Below are positions 11,493 to 23,104 of a stretch of DNA of 64,000 bases, one piece after another; positions within the stretch are counted from its first letter, which is position 1; every line of letters begins with the position of its first letter. The stretch is from positions 40,369,667 through 40,433,666 of the forward strand of contig OY282610.1 in the NCBI GenBank assembly GCA_958298945.1, written 5' to 3'. Under the pieces are notes generated by a model, which worked only from the letters and a program-made list of their open reading frames with translations, had not been told where the DNA came from and made no database searches. A program made the position numbers and the translations under genes. Source of the DNA: Atherix ibis. Its lineage: Eukaryota; Arthropoda; Insecta; Diptera; Athericidae.

Positions 11493-12373
11493 CGAGGTCT
11501 GTTCAAAATTTATCGCGAATTTTGAATTTCCACAGGTTACGTATATTTGATTTTCGATTTTGTTGTGGCGTTATATTGGTACTCATGTCTTTCACTTATG
11601 CCGATAAGTTCGGCCATTTTGAATGTTCAGTTAATTTTTTGACAGCTGCTTTGCTTGCCCACGTGTTTTAGCTCGTCTTCGATTTTTGCCCATTTTCGAG
11701 CAAAAATAACATTGCATTAACATTACTAAGGAGCTGTTGGATTCTGTCCGCGATGACCCAAATTTGCTCCAGAGGGTCATAACTGGTGACGAATCATGGG
11801 TTTATGGTTATGACGTGGAAACCAAAGCTCAATCATCCCAATGGATGTGAAGGTTTTGCTTACAGTTTTCTTCGATTGCAGGGGTGTAATGGGTCATGAG
11901 TTTTTACCACAGGGTAGAACGGTAAATAAGGAATATTACCTGCAAATTATGCGTAAGTTGTGCCAGCAATCCGCCAGAAACGCCCGGATTTGTGGAAGAA
12001 CAAAAATTGGCTGTTGTACCATGATAACGCCCCTGCTCACGCATCGTTGCTTGTGTGTGAATTTTTGGCCAAAAACAATACACTAATAGGGCCGCAGCCA
12101 CCGTATTCCCCAGATCTGGCCCCCTGTGACTTTTTCTTGTTCCCGTAACAGATTCTTTGATCCATTTTTTTCGAATGGGCAAAAATCGAAGACGAGCCGA
12201 AACACGTTCAAGCAAAGCAGCTGTCAAAAAATTAACTGAACATTCAAAATGGCCGACTTGTTGGCATAAGTGAGAGACATTAGTGCCAACATAATGCTAT
12301 AAAAAATTTCGGAAAGCGAATATACGTAACTTGCGAAAGTTCAAAATTAGCGATACTTTTTGAACAGACCTCG
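11493..12373 (+). mobile_element. Mariner derivative with ~200 bp inverted 5' ends
   Basis: The element is flanked by TA and starts CGAGGTCTGTTCAAAA, ending TTTTTGAACAGACCTCG. The left ~200 bases (11493-11696) are mariner 5' untranslated sequence. The right ~197 bases (12177-12373) are the same 5' sequence inverted, not the 3' end seen in the sibling at 13341-14207. Between them lie transposase pieces in shifting frames: VITGDESWVYGYDVETKAQSS, VKVLLTVFFDCRGV, RTVNKEYYLQIMRK, then KNWLLYHDNAPAHASLLVCE and QPPYSPDLAPCDFFLFP. All three catalytic Asp positions are visible, but the N-terminal helix-turn-helix region is deleted and frameshifts interrupt the ORF, so it cannot encode a transposase. 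Confidence 0.88.
11745..12148 (+). pseudogene. Mariner transposase catalytic domain, broken
   Basis: This is the transposase core of the preceding element. It holds the first Asp in GDESW, the second in YHDNAPAH and the third in LAPCDFF, giving DD34D-type spacing. A deletion after QSSQW removes the stretch seen as KLPHEQRPKKARQVRSN in the 23453-24740 copy, and the frame changes at least twice (open pieces 11841-12086 and 11960-12148). There is no HTH region and no C-terminal KLK...W domain. Confidence 0.8.
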
Positions 12374-13340
12374 TAATCGTACGCATGATTTGATAAACAC
12401 ACAAATAATGGCTCTTCTTCCTAATCCCCAAATACAATTCCCAGCGAGTACTAGTATACGATAACTGAAATCTTTCAAGAATCTGACCCGATACAACAAA
12501 TTGAACGCAAGATTTTTAATTATTCATTTTACTTCTTTCCGCAAACAAATTTAAATTTTTGGAAACTACCAGAAAAAACTGTCAAGATCTAAAAAATATT
12601 GGCAAAACCAAATGAATTGTGATATTTCGAAACATTACCTTACAAAGATAATATGCCTTTATATTGTTATATAATTAAGTAATTATTCCGAAACTAAAAA
12701 CTGACAATCGGTGATGCTACACGAAGCTTTCTATCGAAAATTATTCAAAATTGTTCGAAAAATTAAAATTGAATTGGAAAAAATATATTCTTGTAAGGAC
12801 GGAAGTGAAAAAAATAACCTTCAGAAGGTAGAACAGTAAATAACTGAAGAAAAAAAAAATCAAGCCGATCTCACTCTCCGTTCACGAGAAAATCGAGAAA
12901 AATCTTCGCAATGCACTGGCCCAAAAGCAACTATAATTGGTCGCACTCACCAAAAATTCTTGAAATCGAAAAGTTGACAATAAAATGTTTCTAGCAACAA
13001 ATATTGTTGACAGAAAATGTTGAAATCGTCAATAATGGTCCGAAATGTTGCGGAAAGTGGCCGTTCTGGCAACATTTTATATTGATAGCAACAACATATG
13101 TGTCCATGAAGGCCAAAATGTTCGCTGGCGAGCGGTCTTTTCCTCAACAAATTGGCGATCAGCAATTTTTCGACTAGCGCGCACATTTTTTGCTCTAGGG
13201 TAATGGATCCTTCACCGATTTCGATCATTAAAATGCCAAATCTATCAAAATTAATGAAACAAAGAGGGCATATTAGTGAATTATTTCTATGCATATGTGT
13301 TGGTGAGATAATTTAAAAAGCCTCTCGAAAAGTGGGAATG
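12374..13340. other. Spacer with an unrecognised 115-codon frame
   Basis: Mostly AT-rich sequence. A minus-strand open frame at 13294-12947 (115 codons, Cys- and Leu-rich, no motif I recognise) lies in a slightly GC-richer patch next to the mariner at 13341. It may be part of an unidentified repeat or chance. Confidence 0.3.
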
Positions 13341-14207
13341 CGGGTCCTGTTAAAAAAGTATCGCGAATTTTGAATTTCCGCGGGTTACGTGTATTTTCGA
13401 TTTTTTTGAGGCGTTATGTTGGTACTCATGTCTTTCACTTATGCCGATAAGTTCGGCCATTTTGAATGTTCAGTTAATTTTTGACAGCTGATTTGCTTGC
13501 ACGTGTTTTGGCTCGTCTTCGATTTTTGCCCATTTTTGACTAAAAACAGCATCGCAACATTGCTAAACAACAGCTCCTTAACATTGCTAAGGAGCTGTTT
13601 GACTCTGTCCGGGACGACCCCAATTTGCTCCAGAGGATCATAACTTATGGCGTGGAAACCAAAACTCAATAATCGGCTTACAGTTTTCTTCGATTGCAGG
13701 GCGTGGTGCATCATTAGTTCTTACCACAGAGTAGAACGGTCAATTAGGAATATTGCCTGCAAGTTATTCGCAAGTTGCGTGAAGCAATCCGCCAGAAACG
13801 CTCGGATTTGTGGAAGAAAAAATTGGCTTTTACAGCATGATAACGCCCCTGCTCTCGAATCGTTGCTTGTGCGCGAATTTTTGACCAAAAACAACACAAT
13901 AATAATGCCGTATTCTCCAGATCTGTCCATCTGTGACTTTTTCTTGTTCAAGAAACTGAAGAGCCCCATGAAAGGACAACGCTACGCTACGATTGAGGAG
14001 ATAAAGACGACATCGAAGAAGGAGCTGAACTACAATAGATCACAAAAAATTATTTTTTGAATTTCTTAGAGGACTGGAAAAAATAATTGCACAAGTGTAT
14101 AATACCTGGTGGGGATTACTTTGAAGGAGACAAAATAGATATTCATGAATAAATAAATAAATTTTGAAAAAAACACCAAATTTGCGATACTTTTTGAACA
14201 GACCTCG
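13341..14207 (+). mobile_element. Internally deleted mariner, sibling of the 11493 copy
   Basis: The left end is degraded (GGGTCCTGTTAAAAAAGTA) and the right end is TTTTTGAACAGACCTCG before TA. The 5' untranslated region jumps from GATTTTTGCCCATTTT straight into the middle of the transposase at the same point as in the 11493 copy, so both carry the same ~365 bp deletion of the HTH region. The remaining ORF (13647-14060) shows ARNARICGRKNWLLQHDNAP then LLVREFLTKNN, then SPDLSICDFFLFKKLKSPMK and the C-terminal YATIEEIK. The first catalytic Asp region is deleted. A local inverted duplication forms a 12 bp-arm hairpin at 13569-13599. Confidence 0.88.
13569..13599. repeat. Perfect 12 bp inverted repeat
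   Basis: AACAGCTCCTTA (13569-13580) pairs with TAAGGAGCTGTT (13588-13599) across a 7-base loop, inside the mariner at 13341-14207. The sister copies have only the right arm, so the left arm arose by a local inverted duplication. Confidence 0.85.
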
Positions 14208-14279
14208 TATATCAATAACTACAAAAAGTAGTAATAAGCAGATTTATATAATAATAAAAATAATTAACAGAAAGGGTTT

Positions 14280-14800
14280 GTAATGAGCAGAAAGTGTGTG
14301 CTTATATTGAGCTTCAGTATTTCAATAAATCACGTGATCAGTTATGCTTAAACCGTCGATTGGCTTATAGGTTAGTTCTTGAACAAGAAGGTCAGTATGA
14401 TTGGAGAGATGAGAATGTAACTTTTTATAACGAAACACAGTCACAACATGAACTAAAGCAACTTTGAAGATCATGACAGATAACAATATTATAGACATAA
14501 AAGGAGCAATTTTATGTAGTGGCGAAAATGGCTTTTTAGAGCCCCAAAGTTCTATTCCATAAGTCCATATTGGTTTCAGTACTTTGCTGTTCTTGATAAT
14601 TTGAATTTAGATTTGGAGAATTTGAAAAGCTAGTTGAAAGTTCTCAATTTATTAGCATATATTATAAAGAAGGTGTTAGAACAGACTGGAATATCGTATA
14701 TATGTGTATAAATATTGTAAAAGATGGGCCCGAGTATACTTCCCTATGGAACGCCTTTCATGTAAATGAACTATTGACATATTTGATAGTTTTTTTATTT
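14280..14800 (-). mobile_element. Decayed Jockey-like LINE fragment
   Basis: On the minus strand KGVP*GSILGPIFYNIYTY lies at about 14760-14700, followed by DIPV and IIYANK (a degenerate YADD site) and, after a deletion, a segment readable as WTYGIELWGSKKPF near 14560-14530. The rest towards 14280 is alignable by eye with the fragment at 35690-36240 (shared blocks around GTAAGTCCATATTGGTTTCAG). Stops and frameshifts are frequent. The large block between YADD and WTYG is missing. Confidence 0.7.
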
Positions 14801-15440
14801 ATTTGGAAAGGTTCATTATTTTTTATAAAATAAAATATACCCTATAGCTAAAATACTAAATTGGGTGTCAGAAAATACAGTGAGTATTTTCCAGTTAATT
14901 TGCTCCTTTTTTATGCATTCTTATCTGACTACACTTTATATTTTTCTGAGAAACATGCTTTATTTATCAAATGAAAAAAGTCTCCTTGATCTAATTAAGC
15001 AGCTGTTATGGATCTAAACACTTTTAATCGCCTATACTCATAATAACTGGAGGCAAATACAAATATTAGATCTGAAATATATCCTTATGGTTCCCACCAT
15101 TTCGTAAAGGGTAAAAATACTCAACCGGAGTAAAATGATACTATTAATTAACATGCCACATTTACTTTTATGAAATTTTTTTTTGGACTGAGCAAAATGC
15201 TCAAATATAAGAAAATTGTCAAACTTGAACAATAACATATTCTTATATATGAGCAATTTATGAATAGTTATCAATTTTATACTTACGTTTATACCAACAA
15301 TAAAAAAAAACCATCCAGTTTTTTATATTTCTGCTTTGAGCAAAAGCAAATTCATCCGTAGAAGAATATGCTCAAATATAAAGAAGTGGAAAAAATTGTT
15401 ATTAGGACTAGAATATGAATTAACTGTAAATTTATTTATA
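14801..15440. other. AT-rich sequence with stray TGCTCA/TGAGCA boxes
   Basis: No gene. Isolated GAGCA...TGCTC inverted boxes (for example near 15186-15206 and 15345-15375) resemble those in the satellite that follows and may be worn-out outer units. Confidence 0.35.
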
Positions 15441-16150
15441 TTTTTGTTATTGTCAATATGGCATGGCTAGCTGAGAGCTCAACAGAATCATGTGGTCTTA
15501 AACAGCTCAACAGTTTTCAAACCCGCCAATGATAACATACCCAGGATAAGGTGTTTAACTTCTACGAGAGTGTTTGATATTCCAGGGAAATTGACTATTA
15601 TGTGAAGAATAATAAAAATAGACCATCATTATTAAGTGTGCCCAGCTTTTACCACTCATCTACAAAATCGATATTAGGTATTAATCAGAAAGTACTGCAT
15701 AACAAGTCGTCATCAAGATTGAGCTGGCGTTAAACGATTTTTCAATCTAAGATGAAGGTTTGGAGCTGACAATAATATAGATTAACTGATTCACGAACGA
15801 CTGGTGGCAGTCAATACAGCCTTTTAGCCATAAGATTTAAGATACTGCTGTTCTGAGCATTCCGCTTTAATAGCGGGATATTAGACAGAAACCAGCCTAT
15901 CGGTTCAATGATGACCAGTGGCTAATAGGGTCCTGAAAACTGCTGTTAGACTCGAGGGAGTTATATTATTATTTAAGTTGTTTAGCTGGAGTCACAACTC
16001 AGAAAGTTGGAGAGCATGGCCATTAGACTTAGGTATCTCTTAAGGATAGCACTAAAGGAGGTATGATGTAAAAGATGTTCTGGGTATTAGTCTTGCCAGC
16101 TACCATATACTCTTCGGAAGCTTGAGTTCTCATCAAAAACTATTGCGAAA
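15441..16150. other. Unclassified moderate-GC island
   Basis: About 700 bases of visibly higher complexity and GC than the surroundings, ending just before the 168 bp satellite. Stops occur in all frames and I recognise no protein or RNA motif. A decayed transposable element is the likeliest explanation, but the sequence gives no family. Confidence 0.3.
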
Positions 16151-16214
16151 TTTTAGCTACCTAAACCGATTACTTTTCAAATTTATGCTATTATACATGC
16201 TTTATTTCAGATTG

Positions 16215-18690
16215 AAAATGTTCACTTGCCTGAGCATAAGCATTTTTGACAGTAAACAAGTGCTCACCTGTAAGCATTTGAAATATTGATTAAATTGATA
16301 ATACTTTGATTAAAAACTAATTGAATAATTATTTTCTCTGTTTTCATATTATTCCAAAAATATATAATATAATTTTTTTATATTATATTCAGTTGCTTAA
16401 GCATAAGCATTTCTGACTGTAAAAAAGTGCTCACATATGAGCATTTGAAATATTGATTTAATTGATAATACTTTGAGTAATTATTTTGTCTTTTTTCATA
16501 TTATTCAAAAAACTTATGATATAATTTTTTTCATATTATGTTCACTTGGTTAAGCATAAGCATTTCTGACAGTAAATAAGTGCTCACATGTGAGCATTTG
16601 AAATATTGATTTAATTGATAATACTTTGATTAAAAATTGATGGAGTAGTTATTTTGTCGTTTTTCATATTATTCCAAAAACTTATAATATAATTTTTTTT
16701 ATATTATGTTCACTTGCTTAAATATAGGCATTTTTAACAGTAAACAAGTGCTCACATATGAGCATTTGAAATATTGATTTAATTGATAATACTTTGATTA
16801 AAAATTGTTTGAGTAATTATATTGTCTTTTTTCATAATTATTCCAAAAACTTATAATATAATTTTTTTCATATTATATTCACTTGCTTAAGTATAAGCAT
16901 TTTTGACAGTTAATAAGTGCTTACCTGTGAGCATTTGAAATATTGATTAAATTGATAATACTTTGATTAAAAATTGTTTGAGTAATTATTTTGTCTTTTT
17001 TCATATTATTCCAAAAACTTATAATATAATTTTTTTTATATTATGTTCACTTGCTTAAACATAGGCATTTTTAACAGTAAACAAGTGCTCACATATGAGC
17101 ATTTGAAATATTGATTTAATTGATAATACTTTGATTAAAAATTGTTTGAGTAATTATTTTGTCTTTTTTCATATTATTCAAAAAACTTATAATATAATTT
17201 TTTTCATATTATATTCACTTGCTTAAGTATAAGCATTTCTGACATTAAACAAGTGCTCACATATGAGCATTTGAAATATTGATTTAATTGATAATACTTT
17301 GATTAAAAATTGTTTGAGTAATTATATTGTCTTTTTTCATAATTATTCCAAAAACTTATAATATAATTTTTTTTATATTATGTTCACTTGCTTAAACATA
17401 GGCATTTTTAACAGTAAACAAGTGCTCACATATGAGCATTTGAAATATTGATTAAATTGATAATACTTTGATTAAAAATTGTTTGAGTAATTATTTTGTC
17501 GTTTTTCATATTATTCCAAAAAATTATAATATAATTTTTTTCATATTATATTCACTTGCTTAAGTATAAGCATTTTTGACAGTAAATAAGTGCTCACCTG
17601 TGAGCATTTGAAATATTGATTAAATTGATAATACTTTGATTAAAAATTGTTTGAGTAATTATTTTGTCGTTTTTCATATTATTCCAAAAAATTATAATGT
17701 AATTTTTTTAATATTATATTCACTTGCTTAAGTATAAGCATTTCTGACATTAAACAAGTGCTCACATATGAGCATTTGAAATATTGATTTAATTGATAAT
17801 ACTTTGATTAAAAATTGTTTGAGTAATTATATTGTCTTTTTTCATAATTATTCCAAAAACTTATAATATAATTTTTTTTATATTATGTTCACTTGCTTAA
17901 ACATAGGCATTTTTAACAGTAAACAAGTGCTCACATATGAGCATTTGAAATATTGATTAAATTGATAATACTTTGATTAAAAATTGTTTGAGTAATTATT
18001 TTGTCGTTTTTCATATTATTCCAAAAAATTATAATATAATTTTTTTCATATTATATTCACTTGCTTAAGTATAAGCATTTTTGACAGTAAATAAGTGCTA
18101 ACCTGTGAGCATTTGAAATATTGATTAAATTGATAATACTTTGATTAAAAATTGTTTGAGTAATTATTTTGTCGTTTTTCATATTATTCCAAAAAATTAT
18201 AATGTAATTTTTTTAATATTATGTTCACTTGCTTAAGCATAGGCATTTTTAACAGTAAACAAGTGCTCACATATGAGCATTTGAAATATTGATTTAATTG
18301 ATAATACTTTGATTAAAAATTGATTGAGCAGTTTTTTTTGTCGTTTTTCATATTATTCCAAAAACTTATAATATAATTTCTTTTATATTATGTTCACTTG
18401 CTTAAGCATAAGCATTTTTAACAGTAAACAAGTGCTCACATATGAGCATTTGAAATATTGATTTAATTGATAATACTTTATTTTATTCAGTAGTTATCTT
18501 GTCGTTTTTCATATTATTCCAAAAATTTATAATATAATTTTTTTCATATTATGTTTACTTGCTTAAGCATAACCATTGTTGACAATAAATAAGTGCTCAC
18601 ATGTGAGCATTTGAAATATTGATTTAATTGATAATACTTGGATTAAAAAGTGTTTGAGTGGGTATTTTGTCCTATTTCATATTATGCCAA
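16215..18690. repeat. ~168 bp satellite array, about 15 copies
   Basis: Monomers start with TTCACTTGCTTAAG at 16221, 16388, 16551, 16709, 16878, 17046, 17214, 17383, 17551, 17719, 17888, 18056, 18224, 18393 and 18554. Steps are mostly 167-169 bases. Each monomer contains an AAGTGCTCACATATGAGCAT block with a TGCTCA/TGAGCA inverted repeat, then TTGATTTAATTGATAATACTTTG and a T-rich end. Diagnostic variants repeat every third monomer between 17214 and 18224 (exactly 505 bases), showing a trimer higher-order unit. The period is close to nucleosome repeat length. Confidence 0.95.
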
Positions 18691-19322
18691 AAACTTAATT
18701 TATCACAGCAACAAATAATATACGTTAAAAGGTCCTTGCTCTCATTTTAAGTGTTTTATATTATCTGATAAACTTTTCATTATGAAGTTACAAAAACCAC
18801 TTACAAACATGTTCGTAATTATTTTCTGTTTTATCAATTTCGCATTATTTAATATTACCAATTTTATGACTATGTAATTCAGGATCTGTAAAAACAAGGA
18901 AAGGTAAATTGTTAATAATTTTTAATAAATAAGAAAAAGTCATAAAATATTCTACTTGATTAAAAATTTATGATTTTTTTCTCGCCTTGACGATATACAA
19001 ACATTTATGTCACTCACCATTGGTTATAATCCTTCCAACATAAGAATAAAAGATTACAATTTAAACAAACATTTTTCTATAATTAATATTTGAGTAATTA
19101 TACATGTGATGATGAGATTAACAACAGAATTGGTATGGAAAAGGTAAAAGAAATACGCCAACCACGTGCAGACACTAGCAGACACATAAGAGCGAGCCTT
19201 TCAGATATTCGCAAAAAAAGAAAATAATCAAAAAGTTAAATAAATAAATTTCATCCGTAATTGACATCATCATTTCGTATGCGATGTCATTTATTTGATT
19301 TATGATATGGGATTGGATTGGT
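18691..19322. other. AT-rich spacer
   Basis: Nothing recognised; the minus-strand frame 19375-19175 overlaps the left arm of the palindrome and has no motif. Confidence 0.4.
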
Positions 19323-19510
19323 AATCGACTCGTAAACGCTTCAGCCCGCGTTTCCAGGCCATGTCGAAGGATCATAAAGCTTAAATGATTAATTCATCGA
19401 TTTGTCAATTGTTTCAAGGCACAATTGACAAATCGATGAATTAATCATTTAAGCTTTATGATCCTTCGATATGGCCTGGAAACATGGACTGAAGCGTTAA
19501 CGAGTCGAAT
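19323..19510. repeat. Large palindrome, 90 bp arms, 8 bp spacer
   Basis: The left arm 19323-19412 and right arm 19421-19510 are reverse complements with about six mismatches in 90 positions, around the spacer TTCAAGGC. The inner ~55 bases pair perfectly; mismatches cluster in the outer CG-containing part (left AAACGCGGGCTG-type versus right AAACATGGACTG). The transcript of either strand would fold into one long hairpin. No transposase or TIR context is seen, so it could be a fold-back element, a hairpin-RNA locus or a recent inverted duplication. Confidence 0.9.
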
Positions 19511-20829
19511 GAACTACACGCCAATTCATGATTGGATATTGCCATAATAACTGATTATGGATGGGCGCCTATTTTGAAATCTACCAGGCCGTCGATTACC
19601 ATTTACCAACATTTACGAGTCATGTTCAATTTTTCATATTCTTCTGGGACCGAGTGCGGTGGTGATTCGTATCTATAGTTATTAATATTCTCACCACCAG
19701 AGGGCGCTATCTGGACACAAACACATCTGAGGGAATACGAGTCGCTGTTCATAATCTTTTGAAAGAAGAATAAAAATCAATTCATAATCGAAATCATAAT
19801 TATTGATAATTTTCATATTTCGAACATATTTATAATACCTATACTGCCCGACAACTGCTTGGGACCAGTTACATTTTTATATAAACAATAAAGTTTCAGT
19901 GAAACTGAGCGAATTTTTATCGATAATTTTTTATTTAAAATTTTTTGTTCAAAACAAAAGTTGTTGTCAACAGTACGACAACAGTTTGGGTCCATTAGTT
20001 ATTCTTCATTAGAAGTAAATTTTTTTTTTTTAACAAAAAAAATTTTCAATCGGGACATGGAAAAAAATATGTAAAGAAATTTGGGATAAGGACAAATTCA
20101 TGAACTTACCAAAACCAAAATTATTTTGCCTTGAGCGAAATTGAGTGGCAAAATAGGAAGAAGCCATATTAAGTGGTACATTTGATAGATCTAAAAAAAT
20201 TATTGTAAACAGGAAATGGGAGTATTTAAAACAGCCATAACAGATAGAAAGAGAGAAAGGCGAGTTATTTTAAGGGATGCATTGAACTTTGCTCTGACCA
20301 TAAAATAAATTGCAGTAAATGTTGAAGCAATCTAGTAAATTGCTTGGGCTTCGAAAACTTTAAAACGGCTATGTCTGAGAGGAAAAATCCCTTTTAATTA
20401 AGTTTCCAGAAGAAGCTTGTTAAGAATTTAGTGAATATGATATGCTTTTCAGAAAGGAAAAGTAGTTTTGTGGAAGGACTTAAAGTTTCGTGTTGTAAGC
20501 CTAGTTGTTCTGTTTGGGAAAACAAGTAATAATAATGTATAAGCAGCTGCTGGAAAGTGTAACATCGGCACTGAATTTTTTAATAGGATTACACACCAAT
20601 ACATAAAGGAGAATGCTAATGGAGAAGGCTAGAGACTGTTGGGATTGTACAGTTTATGAATGGGAAATGCAACGAAGAGGCACAACATAAATCGATATGA
20701 ACCGAGGTATAAAAGTTATTAAACTGACATTGCTGGAAGTGATCTGGCAATACTACAGATATACCTATAGATTTAGTGAATGGCAAACTTCGTTTATGGA
20801 GACTTTCAATTTCGATAATTGTTGAAATT
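19511..20829. other. Spacer, with possible mariner N-terminal remnants
   Basis: No intact gene. From about 20400 complexity rises and may represent worn 5' parts of the mariner relic that becomes recognisable at 20830, but I cannot align individual motifs. Confidence 0.3.
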
Positions 20830-21160
20830 ATGGGATGAATGAGGAGGGTCTTTGTGAGGATTTGTGACTTCAAGACAAATTATCAACCAAGTCTTTTGTA
20901 AAAAAAATCGATTAACATTGAAGCAAATGAATAGTCTTTAAAAGACTCAGCAACAAAGGCCCTTCCCATCAAGTCGGAAAAGGAATCTTCGCAGTCCAGA
21001 TCGGACATTGCAGATATAACAGCCCCAATCTTACGGCCATCTCCATCAACCATTTTTTGTTAAAAAATTGAGATTCCGGTGATTTGCCATCACCACTTCC
21101 ACATGATCATAGTCCGTGTGAATTATTTTCAGTCTGAAAGATAAAGATACACTGAAAATG
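20830..21160 (+). mobile_element. Highly decayed mariner relic
   Basis: The plus strand shows, across frames, VRSDIAD then NSPNLTAISINHFLLKN then EIPVIC and HDHSPCELF. These fit the mariner block running from the second catalytic Asp (HHDNAPxHTAISINEFL) to the third (YSPDLSPCDFF). Both aligned Asp positions appear altered. The upstream stretch VRICDFKTNYQP matches the sequence just upstream of the 84 bp array (VEICVSWKNGQP at about 32760-32795), so the two belong to one mariner family. Confidence 0.55.
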
Positions 21161-21867
21161 ACATCATGTTGGTACTACTGATAACATCCAAAATTGTTTT
21201 TTTCTAATAATTAACCATACACAATGTCTTACCAATAACAATTGCTAAAAATAGTAATTGTTATTGATAAGATATTGTTTATTTTTGCTAGTGGATGCAA
21301 AAACCTATCACACTACGGGTAAATATTTTTTTAATAAATATATTCGCAAGAAAATTCCTTTAAATTATCCTCAAGTTTACTTAAATAAGTGTACTTTAAG
21401 TATTTAAATATAAAGGAAGAAAAACCATATCAGAACCAGAAAGAAAACATAATGAAACGAATCAAATCAAATCAAATTAAATACTTAGAAAATTATATAG
21501 TCTTAATATACCCTTCTAGTCACATTCAACAAATATTACCCACTCCATGTTCGTATTCGAATCCAGACAAAAGTTTTCCACATTTCCTTACGTAATTATG
21601 AGCAGATACTATATTCGTTATTTCAGAGAGTATTTTAAGGAAAGTTGTAGAAATATTTAATTACTTATTAACATTTTGTGACTGTATTTTCATAGAGTGA
21701 ATAAAAAATCTTAACTATTTGAAATTGAACAGAAAAATGGATATCTTTACCATTGCGTCTTTATTCGAAAAATTACTATTGTTTATTTTGAATTTATTAT
21801 AATTTCAAACGCGTTTTGCCGATAACCATAACGATTTCCAATCAGAACACTCTACATCCCAATAATA
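21161..21867. other. AT-rich spacer
   Basis: Nothing recognised. The plus-strand frame 21389-21595 has no motif. Confidence 0.4.
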
Positions 21868-23101
21868 CGAGAGTCGTTCAATAAGTCCTTAGAAAATCCA
21901 AGAAATTGCTACTTTTTTGTAAGTAGCATTATTGACAGAAAAGCTGTCAAAATTTCAGCTCGATCCATAGCGTAGGTCAATTTCTATCGTCGATTAAAGT
22001 TAACGAAATTTATTTGTGCATAACAATGGAAAAAGCGAGTTACGGGCTGTCATCAAACATCTCCATTTGAAAGGCTTAAGCCCGAAAGAAATCAAAGCCG
22101 AGTTGGATGCAGTTCATGGCACATCTGCACCTGTGTTTGCGACGATTTACAATTGGGTGAATGAATTTTAACGTCCATCGTAGTTGAGGTGCCTACTCCT
22201 GAAATCATCGACAAAATCCACGATCTGATTTTGAACGATCGGCGGAATAAAGTGCGCGAATTAGTTGAGGCCACGGGCATATCACAAGGTACAGTCGCTT
22301 CAATTTTGCATGAAAAATTGTCTGTGAAAAAAATTTCGGCAAGATGGGTGCCACGTTTGCTCTCAGAGAAGAATAAGCGCAATCGTGTAGTGGACTCTGA
22401 GGCTATGTTGGCACTCTTTCATCGCAATCCTGCCAAATTCCTTCGTCGATATGTCCCTGTGGACGAAACCTGGATATACTACTACACTCCAGAAACGAAG
22501 AGACAGTCATCACAGTGGATTTTCAAGGGTGAACGGGCTCCGAAGAAGGCAAAAACTGTGCCATCGGCCGGCAAGGTGATGGCCACGGTCTTTTGGGATT
22601 CGCAGGGCATCATTTTTATCGACTACTTGGAAAAAGGAAAAACAATAACAGGAGCGTATTACGCGTCGTTATTACAACGGTTGAGCCAGAAAATCAAAGA
22701 GAAACGCCCCCATCTGAAGAAGAAAAAAATCCTCTTGCATCAGGACAATGCGCGTGTGCACACCGCTGCTTCCATGGCCAAAATTGTGGAATTGAGAATG
22801 GAATTGTTGCAGCATCCCGCTTATTCACCAGATTAGGCCCCGAGTGACTATTTTCTTTTCCCCAATCTGAAGAAATGGCTTGGCGGATGACGGTTCACTT
22901 CCAACGAGGACGTCATTGCTCAAACGGATGAGTATTTTGCAGAACTTCCGAAATCCTATCTTTTGGACGGGATAAAAATTTTGGAAAAACGGTTGGAAAA
23001 GTATATAGAGCTAATAGGAGATTATGTGGAAAAGTAAAAAATTTTTTTTTTAAAAAACAGTTTTTTTCCATCTTTTTCTAAGGACTTATTGAACGACCTC
23101 G
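21868..23101 (+). mobile_element. Mariner, full-length but mutated
   Basis: TA-flanked element with ends CGAGAGTCGTTCAATAAG and CTTATTGAACGACCTCG, about 1234 bp. The 5' untranslated region holds GACAGAAAAGCTGTC. A near relative in opposite orientation lies at 29764-31032. The transposase is interrupted (see next entry), so it is non-autonomous. Confidence 0.95.
22026..23037 (+). pseudogene. Mariner transposase pseudogene
   Basis: The ATG at 22026 begins MEK; one base is missing right after it relative to the 30847 copy. About 35 bases are deleted near 22170. The long open part 22189-22836 (215 codons) contains the second HTH (KVRELVEATGISQGTVASIL), RWVPRLL, the first catalytic Asp in VPVDETW, and the second in HQDNARVH. 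It ends at a TAG within YSPD*APSDY. A second stop (TGA) replaces a codon in WLGG*RF, and the C-terminus (YFAELPKSYFLDGIK...GDYVEK) follows in frame. One codon is lost between the second and third Asp (33 instead of 34 residues). The DNA-binding and cut-and-paste roles are those of the family; this copy cannot make the full protein. Confidence 0.9.
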
Positions 23102-23104
23102 TAT

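Noticed and set aside
16215..18690. CRISPR-like array
   Set aside because: Units are direct tandem copies without unique spacers and the sequence is eukaryotic; it is a satellite.
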